Shown here: positions 22,131-34,169 of the stretch, piece by piece
Position numbering within the stretch: the stretch's first letter is position 1
Layout: the number at the start of each line of letters is the position of its first letter
DNA from: Tanypteryx hageni
Taxonomy: Eukaryota > Arthropoda > Insecta > Odonata > Petaluridae
Assembly: GCA_028673005.1 (NCBI GenBank)
Contig: CM054116.1
Coordinates: 74,178,838-74,242,837, forward strand
Reading direction: 5' to 3'
DNA length: 64,000 nucleotides
Translations under genes and position numbers: made by a program
Notes under the pieces: model-generated
What the model was told of the DNA's origin: nothing
What the model saw: only the letters and a program-made list of their open reading frames with translations
Databases searched by the model: none

Positions 22131-24300
22131 TCCATATTTTTTTTTTTGAGGTCCCGGATCGCATGCGAACGCACAACCCTCCCACCCCTCACTTGCCCTC
22201 AAAGAACCGTTCTCTCTTCTCCTAACCCCTTCTAAACCTCGCCCAACCTTCCGAGTCATCCATCCTACCTTCCATCTCCTCTCATCCTCCTCATCTTCTC
22301 ACTCTTCCTCCCTCCAACTCCTCCACACAGAACACTCGTCGTTCCTCATCTCCTGAACTCGGCGACTCCGCACTCCATCCGCCAACCCCTCCCTCTTCCG
22401 CCTAATGTCCTGGAAAGTCTCATTTCTGCTCGGATCGCGCTTACCCTTCCCACCTCCACCCCAAACCCCTCTTTCATCCCACCCTCTCTCGCATGCCCTC
22501 GTACCATCTCTTCCCCTCCCCTCTTTAAACTTCCCTCGCTTCGAATTCCCTGCGACGGGCATACACCCACACGCCTTCCTCGCCCAACCGGAGGGTCGGA
22601 TCTTTCCCGGCGCCAATCTTTCCACTTTCCACCCGAACTCTCTTACAAGTATCTTCCGTGCTCCTTAACTCCTCATTGCGTCGGCAAGTCTGCGTGTTTA
22701 CACGTTCACCCTTCCCGCAGGAAAGGGGGCCTCATTACTCTGCAGATTACAGCCACTCCGCAAGGAGGAGAAATTTCTGATTAGGACTTTTGCCGGGAGA
22801 CTTGAAGAGCCGCTATGATGTCTCGTCCGGGGTCGAGGGCTGATAATGTTTTTCCATTCTTTTTTTTTTCTCTCCCACCCCTTGTTGGAGGGTAATAAAA
22901 AGCGTCGTTTTTTCCCCCGCAATTTTTGTTATAATTGCCTCGAGATCGCCTGGGTAATTGATCGTAGAAGTTTTGGAGAGGGAATTTAGGGGATGGAAAT
23001 TTTAAATTGAATACCCGACGTGCCTCTTATCTTATTAAGTTTTTTTTTATTCCTCTCTCCGAGAAGGGTTTAAAGTTATTAGGGAACAACCGCGTGAGTA
23101 ATCACCTCTTATTATTCGTTTCTATCCGGCAAATATGACTGTGAAAGCCAGTTGCTCCTATTGTACTTGTATTTTTTTAGTTTTTTACAAAAAACGTGGA
23201 AGAATATTTTTGTTCAATGCATCGAAAATGTCATTCTGGAGTACTTGAATTCGGCGTTGATAATGAAGCGTTAAAGTATCTTATTTGAGGGTTACATAAT
23301 ATTTTTTTCTGAAGTTGCACTCAGATTTCAATTAGGTCTTTTGTGCCCTAATGTTGAACCGTAATATTGAAATCTTACTTCTTCTGCATCTGTTGTGTGG
23401 ACGGGCAAGGCATAAGAGAGATCCAAGGCGGACGTTGACATCCCCTCGACGCCATTCAACATTCTCGAGACATTTTAATTGAGTTTTCTATGGCCATGGA
23501 AGCAAGGATGTTATTCATCCTCGCTCTTTGTTCTCGGATGCTAAAGTTCATATTTATTTATAAGGCGGGCGCGCTATCTCGCGGTTTAAAGGGGAGTGTA
23601 GAATTAGAGTAGACGATTCGAAGAAAATAATTCCACCGCTTCGTCAAGGGAGCCGTGTCTCGAGTCTTACTCGAGGACAGGTGACCCCCTCCATACTTTC
23701 TGCTACTCCTTTCTCTCACTCTTAGTTCTGCTCACATTTTAACCCTCCCCTCCCCTCTTGACCTCGGTAACAGGTTGAAAAAGGCCTTTCATGGAGAAGT
23801 CATTAGGTAACCTACCTACCTACCTTTCCCCATCCCCTCCACTTTCGTTTCCTTGTTCTTGAGCCTTTGACGTTAATACCCTCATATCTCCATCTCTCCT
23901 TGCACCGCATAACGCCTTTTGTTTTTTTCCGTTTGCAAATCATTCATAAATTTTTGCGGAGCCTCCCCATACACAACATGCTTCTCTCCCCTTCTGTCTC
24001 TCACAGCCTTTTTCTCACTATCCACTAGAGTCTTCATCAAGACTCCTCCAAAAACCTCTTTACCTCGTCTCTTGTGTCGTCCCCATCTCACTCACCGCGG
24101 TAGTATTTTTTTCTCTCTCGCAGTTTTTCTCCGCTATCATTTCGATGCGCATTCTCTTTCCTTCGGAGAAAAGTTGTTCTCCCTAAAGCGCCCACCTACC
24201 AGAAAAGGGGAGCTCAATCTGTCTGCTGATGGGAGATTCCTCTCCATCTTTTTTCCTTCTACGTCGTAATGGTCCCTCTCTACTTTTTCGTAGTATTTTT
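22130..24300. other. CT-rich islands and intervening AT-rich DNA
   Basis: Pyrimidine-rich blocks lie at 22180-22680 and 23690-24260, with (CCTA)n-like ACCTACCTACC at about 23811-23825. The hairpin CTCGAGT-CTT-ACTCGAG lies at 23659-23675, extended by TGT/ACA. Frames here are low-complexity. Nothing else is recognised. Confidence 0.5.
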
Positions 24301-25140
24301 TACTGTTATCCTTTTCGATCAAACAAAGAGACATTTCCATTTTTTCCGGTTTCGAAGATCATATGTGTATCCTTTTCCGTCTGATCCTTATCTTTTTTCT
24401 CTTTCTCTGACCCGTTCGCTCCCGATCTCTCTAGAGACTTTTCCCACTAAATCAGTACAGGAGATTTTCGAAAATTCAACTAAAATCGAGACGCAGACGT
24501 GGGTTAATCGGTTCGAAAGAAAAAAACGAGAAAGGTTCATTGTGAAATTCTTTTCTAAAAGCAAAATGGCCAAAGATGAGTCTCGATCACGTGTCGTAGA
24601 AACGTCGCGACACTGGAATAATTGAAAATGTTTATGAAACTTTTCTTTGTAATTCAAGTTAACCGGTACGGTGCGGATTTTTTTTCATGAATATACATTT
24701 TCATCGCGGAGGTGTTGAATGATTCGGTAAGGTTTAAAGTGAGCTAGAAATTTGTTATACTTGATGCAAAATGAAAACTGCAATATCGCGGAAATTCGAT
24801 TTTAAAAAATAACTAAAATTTACTCCATTTATTGATATAGTTTTAAATTTTCAAAAAATGATATGTTAATCCTTATGGCTTATCACGTTTGATTTTAGAA
24901 TACAATAAGCGAGTTGAGAGAAGATAACTTGATATGTATCTGCTTTTAATGAAAAAGTATGTATGGCCTCCGCTTCTCTTCTGAGATTCGACAAGATGTA
25001 ATTTCCCATGGGAGATTGAACGGTAACTGAAACACGTACCTAATTAGGATGGCCTATAGAGGGGGTACTTGAGTTATTTGTGTAAACGGGGATATGTGGT
25101 GGAATTTAGCGCTGTGAAATTTGCGGCAAAACGTTATACC
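24300..25140. other. AT-rich non-coding stretch
   Basis: A frame at 24269-24625 has no recognisable domain. The DNA is otherwise AT-rich and featureless. Confidence 0.5.
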
Positions 25141-25149
25141 TATATAAAT

Positions 25150-25560
25150 AAAAGGCGTCTTGAAGATCGTCTATTCTGGAGGAAGTGTAACTATGGAAAA
25201 GCGAAAAATACGAGTGTGCCTCCGCAGAAGGACAAAAACTAAGAAGTCCGGCGATTGTTTAAAAAATATTGGATCAGAAGTAAGTTTGCGAAGGGTCGGA
25301 GTAAAAACAAACCAAGAGCGAGGAAAAGTAAACTGTGTTGGCTAGGTCATGTTTTGATAGTGATGTGAAAGAACCATACGCTAAGTCCTGAATCGAAAGA
25401 GAAAACCAATGTGTCTCGATAAAAGGCGATCGGAAGTTGTAAGAAAAGATAGGAAGGAAGGGAAATATTTGGGATAGAAAGCAAGCGTTATAGAGATGGC
25501 GCAATTTAGCTTTAAAATGAGAACTGGGAGTCGAAATTATAGTGTAGAGACGATTCTAAA
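25150..25560 (+). pseudogene. Possible LINE reverse-transcriptase C-terminal relic
   Basis: In shifting plus-strand frames I read SEVSLRRVGVKTNQERGK and then KLCWLGHVL, in the order and spacing of the conserved C-terminal part of many non-LTR reverse transcriptases (a VLRRVGEKR-like block, then a WLGHVLR-like block). Stops and frame changes break it. No poly-A or 3' repeat end was identified. It may be the 3' half of a family like that at 51.5-52.6 kb, but the match is short. Confidence 0.4.
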
Positions 25561-25599
25561 TGAAAGTATTTTACCCTGGAAAATAATTCGGGTATCTAA

Positions 25600-27370
25600 G
25601 GCTCCCTTTAAATTTAAAATCCTAAGAATTGGCATCGCCGTCGTCTATTAGGAACCTAGGGATCTTATTACCAGCGCAAATTTCTTTTTACTTAAAAAAC
25701 AATGCCTATCCGATCTTGATTATTTTATCACAGGTGCAAATCTCTCTTACCACATTTCTTTTCGGTTCATTTGTTTCAAGTCATAATAATAATAAATTTT
25801 CCTCCGCGGTAATATGAACTGCGCTGTTCTCTTCCGCGGAATTTTTACCGTGCTTACTTTCTCGAGGGCAAAAAAAGAGAGAGAAATAAAGGTAGACCGT
25901 CTTTGCTTCGAATCAAATAGCGAAAGGCCCCTTCACTAGGAACCCAATAATACTCCAAGACCTCGTAAGGTGATTGTGTTTTTTTTTATAGCTTCTCTCA
26001 TAATAGCTCCGCCATCCTTAAGATTGGGTTCAAGGAAAGATGCATTGCGATCCCGTCTCTGCCTTTGCTCCCCCTTCTTCCCTCCTCGTCCTTCCGCCCG
26101 TACCTCTCTTTTCCCTCTTACGAGACCTCTCTTTCGTCGGCATTGCAGAGCGGAGCCGAGGAAATGGGTCGTAAGCAGGCGCACTTAGAGGCCCCCCTTC
26201 ACCCCCGTGCCCCAGCCTCCTTTCCTCTATTCCTTACCTATCCTCCCTCCGGTTGTCAAAGGACGGAAGGAGTCTCTTATTCCGTTTTTTCCATCATTCT
26301 TTTACCTTTTCGCTTCCTTCGCTTTCTTTCTAAGCGCGCAAGCGTTTTCTGAGGGGAAACGCGCCTGCATCTAAGTGATTTTTCATTTTTCGCCGTTCAA
26401 TTTATCGGAGAGGTATCAGTTTTGTTTCACCGAGGAGGCGGGAATAAGACGAAACGAATGCGTCGCCGTTTCTTTTTTTATCGCAACAAGAGACTCAAGA
26501 CGAGTTTTATGGGTGTATCGAGCTTTGGATTGACGTAATCGATGGGTTTAATCATATTTATAAAATTGCGAAACAATCAGAGATATCATTACGGATACGG
26601 TGGAATCTATTCTGGCTGGAAATTTTTTTTGCGAAGTCGTTTTGCTTCCCATTCTGTAATTATAAACGTTCACTTAAAATTCTGACTGGATTTTTCTGTC
26701 TTCTCTTAAAGCTCGTGTTATAGAGGTTAGGTTGTATAAAATCCGATCGTTAAAAAACACTTTATTGTTGTTTATATTACTATCATAAATTGAAAGTTTA
26801 ATTTTTATTTATATAAAATGTTGTAGAAGAACCGAACAACTATAAATTTCCAAAGCCTAGGATCGTGTTTTTTATTAGCTACCCAAAAATAAAAATTATT
26901 ACCTACTTGAATCCTCGAAGTTAGGGTTAATCGATGAAACTTAAATTCCGATATATCCTGTATATGTGATCGTTGAATAATATTTAGTCGTGGAAACAGT
27001 ACTTAGTAGGATATTAAATTTAGTAACAATTTTTTTTCATTTTTGTCTTATTACTCAACGTACTGGTTTCAATCTTAACTATTTATTTACATTTGGTGAT
27101 TTCTTTTGTTTTTTAAATTGTGTTCAGGTAAAGTGTACTGTGTCCATAATGTATACATGGGAATACAAGTTCGGATATATTTGTAAATATATAAAATTAC
27201 CTGTCCGTATTTAACGACAAAAAGATTCATGCCTCCTTCATGTGCTGATTCCGTCGCGTGAGTTTCCATTACAGCCCTAACGCTAATGTCGCATTTTCTG
27301 CTTAAATTTCGCCCACGATCTAATGGAGACGAACGCCATCTCCGCGCTCTCAGAATCCGCGATTATCTCA
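25600..27370. other. Unassigned non-coding DNA
   Basis: A CT-rich patch lies at 26050-26340. The rest is AT-rich. Frames up to 116 codons show no domain. Confidence 0.5.
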
Positions 27371-27377
27371 CAAGTAC

Positions 27378-27514
27378 CTGGTGTACTCTTCATGCACAAA
27401 GCGCCGTGCCCCAACTCCGTATCGACCACGCCCGTCCAATTTTCCTGCACCGGGTCCTTGTTGGTCATCCACTCGCCGCCTTCGACGTAATTTGTGCCCC
27501 TGATGCTTTGTAAT
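27378..27514 (-). CDS. Candidate internal exon, function unknown
   Basis: A minus-strand frame (longest form 27283-27534) includes a stretch whose codons end mostly in G or C, unlike the AT-rich surroundings, and whose protein is not low-complexity: NYVEGGEWMTNKDP, then VQENWTGVVDTELGHG and ALCMKSTPG. It could be bounded by an acceptor-type CACTAG before 27514 and a donor-type CAG/GTACTTG after 27378, giving a 137-nt exon, but the acceptor lacks a clear pyrimidine tract. I do not recognise the family and found no neighbouring exons. It may instead be an old gene fragment or a chance frame in a CpG-containing patch. Confidence 0.3.
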
Positions 27515-27539
27515 CTAGTGTAATCCCAATACACGCCTA

Positions 27540-28480
27540 GGGTTAATCACTCCCATTCATATGCGGGATAAATCACATCCCGTCATCCACACCGGCCACC
27601 GCGTGTAGTCCTATTCCTGGACGAACCGTTTTCAGCGCTTACATTATCGGCAAAATAGCTTTGCGGTAGGAATGGTAATAACGGCGGAGAAGCATTGCGT
27701 TCGAAATTCGTTTGCAAATAGGCTAACATGAAAATGATGCGACGGATTTTTATACTAATTACATTCGCGAGGGTTCCGTTGTTATTATGATTTCGCTTAA
27801 AAGCGAACTTTTAACATTCACTCTCAGCTTCGGCGTTTCAAAAACTCGCAATAATGTTCCTAATTTGCTGTTAATGCGTAACTTAACGCGAGGTACGTTT
27901 TATGGAAGAATTTTTGCGTTCCAAACTAAAATTTGTTGAAAGGAAGTCAGACAAATTTTCATCAATTTAATAATCCTAAATTTTTATGATTTTTTCCTTC
28001 TTCGATAAATATCCGATAATCTTTATATTGCTGGCACATCTCGGCATTTGTATATTAAATTACAGCGTTATTAGAAATTTCTTTTTATTACTTTTTTAAA
28101 CATCTGTAGAAGATTTGGAGTCAATTCGAGGGATGTTGACCGTATTGAAAGACGTCGCTTATCTTTGAACTGTTGTCATTTTAAATTTATAATACCCAGC
28201 TAATCTTGAATTTTATGCGTGTACAATTGCGCATTGTTTAGAAGAAAAGGTCGTTAATTTTTCCAACCATTCATTACGCCCGTGGCCACGTGAAAATCGT
28301 TCATTGTGGCCTCGCTGTCGACACTTGAAGTTTTTATGGCTCGCGTACTCTGGTCTGCCGACGTATGCTTTTTTTCATTAAAACGACCATCGGTAAAAAG
28401 CACGGCAGTGAAAACGATACATTGCAACACTTGAGACTATACCCTAGATACACATACTCTCCGTTATTTTTTTAATTCCT
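27540..28480. other. AT-rich non-coding stretch
   Basis: No frames, repeats or RNA genes were recognised. Confidence 0.5.
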
Positions 28481-29235
28481 CGCCCATAAACCCTCCCATC
28501 TCTCTCTCTCTTTCTCTTTCCTCCTCCATTTCCCTAAATGCCCTTGCGACGTAGGTCGCCCGGAAAAAATCGTATAAAATAAGAAACCCCGCCAGTATTT
28601 CTCGTTCCTTACATTCTTTCACTCGTTAAGAGGAGAGGAGTACACGTGCTCTATTGCACACCCCCTCCCTTCTCTCTCCTTTTCTCTTTGCCCCGCTGCG
28701 ATTGATTAGTTTGCTTAAGTGAGTAGTGTGGGTTCGGTGGGTAGGTCGTTGGAGGAAGAGGGTCTTGCTCTCTCTCTCTCTCTCGTCCTCTCGTCTTTTC
28801 TCCCTTCCTTTCTTCTTCCCTTCCCACCTCTCCTGAAGGAGGCCGACTTCTCCCTCGCTCCCTGCTCCCTCGTGAGCCTCGCGTCATCCCGCACCTGCCG
28901 CCGCCTCTCCTTCATCGCCGTTATTTCCTCCCTTCCCTTCCTCGCCGTGTCCCTCTGACCCTGGGTGTGTGCTCTCATCTCTAGGACTATCGCCCTCTCT
29001 TTTCCACCGTCTCTCTCTTTCCCTTCTCTCCGCTTCTCCCTCCTTTCTCTTCATACGCCTTTAGCTTCCATTCTGTCCACGCTGTGGCACTTGTACTCTT
29101 CCTTCTCAGTGGAGCGTAAGGCTTTTCGAGGCCTGACCTCTAATCAAGCGGCATCTGCTGCTGCTCTGTCTCTCTCTTTCTCTCTTCTCTCTCTCTCTCT
29201 CTCTCTCCTCTCTCTACCTCCCTCTATCATGCGAT
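28480..29235. other. Pyrimidine-rich island with (CT)n
   Basis: Dense CT-rich sequence with some CpG, including a (CT)n tract at about 29165-29216. The overlapping frames on both strands translate simple sequence. Confidence 0.6.
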
Positions 29236-29239
29236 TTAT

Positions 29240-30670
29240 TTCTTCTTACCGTTTTATTTTCGCGTTAGAGATTTGGAGTAGCGCAATTGTTTCCTCATCA
29301 TAACCAATTTAGATGTGTTTTGTGATTTTTTTCCTACCTGGTTGATGTTTGTGAGTGATTCGTTTTTGAATGTTTTTACTTTCTGCGCGGGGTTAATCAG
29401 TGTGGGACGTTTTTTATGTATCTTCTGGGAGTCTGGGAAGTGGCAATCTAGGAGGAATAAATGATTAAATAAATAGTTCCAGTGATATCCCAAGTCCCTT
29501 TCAGACCTGGTGTACACGATCAATCACATGATATTATTTCCATTATTCTATCAAAAAATCATGCTAAACTATATTTATAACGCATTGTACTTGGTTATGT
29601 ACATTATCTATGTGTGTCTAAGGGATTTTTGTAGCCAGTCAATGTTTACAAGTTTAAGTATTTGTTAAAGCAAAGAAGATAGCTGCTAGTGCAGGATATA
29701 ATTCCGGTCTGAAAGGCTTAACGCGCTCGAGTTCATTAAGATGGGATTTTATATTCGAACGAGAACTTGGTGTTAAAAAAATAACAACAGAAATACAAAA
29801 TAAATTATTTTGATTTTTCACCGCGTAGTTCATGTAATTATCAAATGTTAACGACAGCCTCTAATTTTAAGGCGAGCTACTATTTACATAACCCTTATAT
29901 CTTTTCCTCCCTAACGCCTCTTTTCCCCGCAAAGGTCGTCTCCTTGGACCACTCTCTCATCATCACCCAACATCTGCTCCCATCTGGACCATTCCCACTT
30001 CTCCTTCTCCTCTCCCGAGTTAGCCTAACACACTCTTCACCGCCTCTAAAGTATGTATGCTGGAAAAATTACCAGCGCTGCTGCCTCTTGCCTCTTTTCG
30101 TCTCGCTTTCCAATGTCTACCTCCAGCCTTCCACCGCTACTCATCTTTATTTTTTATAATAGTGTTCACTTTTTCTTTAAAGATTGTTAGAAAAAAGGGT
30201 GGAGCTTGGCATTTCTTATTTTTTCCTGCGCTAAGATTTTTCCCTATTCAACAAAGAATAGAGATGCAATTTTCTCGCCAATACTTTACTTCCTCGTCGG
30301 GTGACCCATATTCGCAGATATCGTTCGTGTAGTAAAAATCTTCAAATAAGTTACTGATGCTTGTTTAATTTGCTTTCATGCATTGCTCATTAGGAGTTGT
30401 TTCTGTTGCTACATTTTTTGGGCTTGTTTTTCTATAAATATTGTTATTGTTAAATATACTGCTATACCTCATCTTGGCCTGGTGCACATTCCTCTTCCTC
30501 CGATGTTTCATTTTCTATAGCCAAAGATTTTTTTTATCCGCAGTATAAATAGTCGAATTGATATATGCCGCGCTCTGTTGAATAAAAATATAACTGAAAA
30601 ACGGGTGAAAAGTATTTTCGCGAGCGTCCAGCCATTTATCATCGGAAATGAGCCGCATCGTGTCTTTCTT
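29240..30670. other. AT-rich non-coding stretch
   Basis: Nothing recognisable apart from a CT-rich patch at 29900-30020. Confidence 0.5.
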
Positions 30671-30671
30671 T

Positions 30672-30693
30672 TTATTATTATTATTATTATTTA
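30672..30693. repeat. (TTA)n microsatellite
   Basis: About seven tandem TTA units in an otherwise unremarkable stretch. Confidence 0.8.
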
Positions 30694-30749
30694 GCGTTTG
30701 ACCCGGCCCATTTTTTTTCGGACCATCCTCCGCCGCCGTTCTCATACGC

Positions 30750-31209
30750 AGGAACGCCCGCCTCTCTCTCCCTACTTCCTATTATCTCGCCTCTCTCTTT
30801 TTAACCCTTCCGTTCCATCAACTTATCCCCTCACCTGTCGTCGTCCTCCCTCGCCACTTAACCCCTTGTGCAGCACATATATCCTTACCCTCTTTACGAG
30901 CCACCCGGTCCCCTCCTCCTCCTACTACTACTCTTCTTCCTTCCCTGGACCACAAACGCCGCAAAGGTAGTTTATAGCCCTCCCGGCTCAATATTTATGC
31001 GCATCCCTTCCTTCACTTACGTTCAAAAACGTTCCTCTTCATCCTCCCGTCTCTAAACCCTCTCACCTCCCCCTGTCCCTCTCCCCGGACTCCATCAACT
31101 CATCGGGGCCTGTTACAACGGCGTCGCTTTTGCGGGACTGTCCCTCTCCCATTCCCCGCGCACTCCTCGGTCCTTTTCCTCCCTCCCACTTCTTCTCTTC
31201 GTACCTCTT

Positions 31210-31248
<39 letters not shown>

Positions 31249-31600
31249 GTCCCCATTTACGTAACCTCTTTTTCCCCGATCGAAAGGCGGAATGAGAGCT
31301 CCGGGAAGGTCGCTCGCTGCGGTCGAAATACACGCACTCTTACCGTCCATCCCCCTCCACCTTCCTGCGACCGTTCGTCTCGGATGCACATCTCCGAGGA
31401 CAATCGAGAGGAAAGCCTGGTTAATCTTTCCATCTACTCGCGTGTGTGTCGTTTTTATTATCTCTGTCTCTATCTGGTTCCCTTTGGTCCCGTTTTTGTT
31501 TTCCGCCCTCCCCTTCGTCCGAAGCGCGCCCTCCTCGTCTTTTTTTGTTTTATATCAAGCGTGTGATTGGAGAGATTTATATCTCTTCTTCCCCTGCTCC
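30750..31600. other. Pyrimidine-rich island with (TC)n
   Basis: CT-rich DNA containing a nearly pure (TC)n tract at 31214-31244. Frames on both strands are low-complexity. Confidence 0.6.
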
Positions 31601-33880
31601 GCCTCCTGGCGCTGAATCTTTGATCTGTCTAGACTAGTCGGTATGTAGGGATTCATCTGTTCGAAATACTCGTCGAATGGCTGTTTGTGCTCGGTAGTAT
31701 CCATTAAAAGGATTGTCGTGTTTGTGTTTGTCCAATTTTTTTACCCTAGCAGCTTTTTATACATGTTAGAGCCGTAATGATAATTGCATCCTGAAAAGAA
31801 ATAAAATTCGGTGCCGGTATCTTTGTATTTAGGTATTTGAAGTTACCTGCTAAAGTATTCGCTACTATTATAGTAGTTTTCCTTTCAGTTTGTGCGGGGA
31901 CTTATTATTTATTATCCCTAGTGTGATATAGCACAGAATAGCAACTCTTGTCGTCCATATATTTTAATAAAACATAAATTATAACGCTTGAATTCGAAAT
32001 AAGTTCTTACTACATATTTTTTAGTGTATCGGTAAGTGCATCAAAAATGGATATTGATATTTTTTGCAAAGAAAAGGGAAATACTTAAAAATTAACTCAC
32101 GTGCCTAAAAACTCGTAAGACGGTCGTGTTTGTGTCATTTAATCATTAAATTAATTTCCATCGATTGTGCAATTTTGCCGTTGAATTCGAAGAAATTAAG
32201 TATGTATTCATTTTTATTATGCGTTCTTTTCCAGCGAAGCGCTCGTAGCGGAACGCCTTATTTCATTTTTTATGTCTTATTCGCGTTGTTTCTTCGCACA
32301 TTCACCCGAAAAAGGTGCGTGAAAAAATGGCCTGACATAAGTTAACGGGAAGATTTTTTATGGAATTTTTTGCTTAGGTGTGGCATGAAATCTTTTACGG
32401 GCTCGTGATTTATGCTCGTCAGCGAGGAAGGAGTAAAAATATACCCTTTCTGGCGAACATGTTTTTCTCTTTTGAAATGGATTATTGCGATGGTTTTAAA
32501 TATTTCATTCTGTCACCTGCGTAAAATTAAATCCAATAATTTTATGCTTGAATTTTCATGCGAGGAAGAGAAGGCAGAATTAACTGGCATTTATAATTCT
32601 CCGGATCACGATTGGAAGAAAAATAAATTGAAATTTAATTTTAATAACTTTCTTCATGGACCAATTCTTCATATTGGATTTATTTGAATTAACATTACGT
32701 GAGTGAGCCGTGTTTAATATAGTATTTGATTTTTCAACAATCGATGATGCTAGAGTTAGAGACGTTATCGAAGTGTAGCTATGTAGAGAAATTAATCATG
32801 AAGATTGATTTAACTGACGTCTGGAATATAGTCCATATTCATTCATGCACGAGCATATAAAAAATAACTGCTTAATAGTTTCTGACTTTAAATTTTAATT
32901 TAATCGGTGGGACGGTTTAGGGTCGACCTGAGAAAAGGTATAAAGCTTTCGCTTTCGAATCATCGATATCTTACAGCCGAACCAAGAATTTATGCCCTCT
33001 TCCATTCTGCTGTAGTTAATCAGGAGTTTTTACATATTCTCCACCTGAGAACCACTGATTGCCGTCCAAATTCTCTCGAATGGTATCTACTCGAATAATA
33101 TGTGTAGAAAGAACTAAGTGTGCATTTTCCTCCGTTAGCCCTTGATTAGGTAGGAGACTTTTCGACAGCATTATAGGTTCGATCAGGCATCTCGATCTCG
33201 CAGCTCGCGTCGATAATTTATGCGACCCGAGCTCAATGTATTTCGTTTAGAATTTCTCATGAAAATATTTGTTAACTTTCGAAACATTAAGAAATTTATT
33301 AAACTAACGCTTTTTTTAAATCGGCAGTTTATTGCCCCTTTTAAGCTATCGCATAGGAAGGATGAGGTAGCGGAAAATTCTGATACTAATCTTGAGGAAA
33401 GAGGTTTCCGGTAGGGTTGGGTTGATTTCTCGGCGTATGCGTGCCCTTTTATAGATTTAACAGCGTCCTCTTGTTGTTTTTGCTCCCCTTTGCCCTGAGA
33501 AAACTTGTAGGTATGCGTGATGGAACGTTATTAGCATACCTCTCACTCGACGCTAAGCAATCGGCGCTCATCCGTCAGTACATATCTTACAGTCATATTC
33601 ATTCGCATAGTCTCTGATTGTGTTTCGCCTTTTGTATTTTTGGACACGATCTGTATCGCTGGGTATATTTTTGCTTTTTGTAATCGAATCTTACGAATGA
33701 ATGTAAGCACCTTTATCATATTATCCTTGCCACTTTATGTAAATTATAACGCAAATAGCTTCAGCGAACACTGTTACCAAGAGAATGAGCTTACTGCCGT
33801 TATTAGCGGGCAACTAAGTGAGTTTTCAAAAGATTTTATCGCTTGCGCGTTAACAGTTGACGGGATCAAAGGCATTAAAG
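31600..33880. other. AT-rich non-coding stretch
   Basis: Frames up to 107 codons (the last runs into the TA repeat) have no recognisable domain. No repeats or RNA genes were seen. Confidence 0.5.
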
Positions 33881-33882
33881 AC

Positions 33883-33883
<1 letters not shown>

Positions 33884-33938
<55 letters not shown>
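33884..33938. repeat. (TA)n microsatellite, left of pair
   Basis: 55 bp of pure alternating TA. Together with the tract at 34103-34165 it frames a 164-bp complex segment. Confidence 0.95.
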
Positions 33939-33940
<2 letters not shown>

Positions 33941-34101
33941 ATGTCAACAAGGTGTTGGGATGAGGAAACCCAGTGAGCACTCACCAATCAGACGACTTCA
34001 GGTTGGCGAGGCCCCGGGGATGTCGAAGCGACACACGTAAAATAACACAAAAACACAGAAACATCACAAACGTAAAGCTTTCGGAACTACTCCTTCTTCA
34101 G

Positions 34102-34102
<1 letters not shown>
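33939..34102 (-). repeat. 164-bp segment framed by (TA)n, with hammerhead-core-like motif
   Basis: On the minus strand the segment begins just after the TA tract with CTGAAGAAGGAGTAGTTCC, then GAAAGC (34101 down to 34077). That fits the hammerhead order of C-U-G-A-N-G-A, a short helix (GGA/TCC), then GAAA. Upstream is only TA repeat, so helices I and III cannot be completed convincingly. The rest includes CCCCGGGGCCTCGCC and GTGAGTGCTCAC but no reading frame. Complex DNA precisely bounded by two TA arrays suggests insertion into a TA repeat, or TA growth at both ends of a retroelement fragment. Confidence 0.45.

Positions 34103-34165
<63 letters not shown>
34103..34165. repeat. (TA)n microsatellite, right of pair
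   Basis: 63 bp of pure alternating TA directly abutting the hammerhead-like motif on the minus strand. Confidence 0.95.
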
Positions 34166-34168
<3 letters not shown>

Positions 34169-34169
34169 T

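Noticed and set aside
33488..33512. miR-125-like string (CCCTGAGAAAACTTGTAGG)
   Set aside because: Several central bases are missing relative to miR-125 and no hairpin partner was found.
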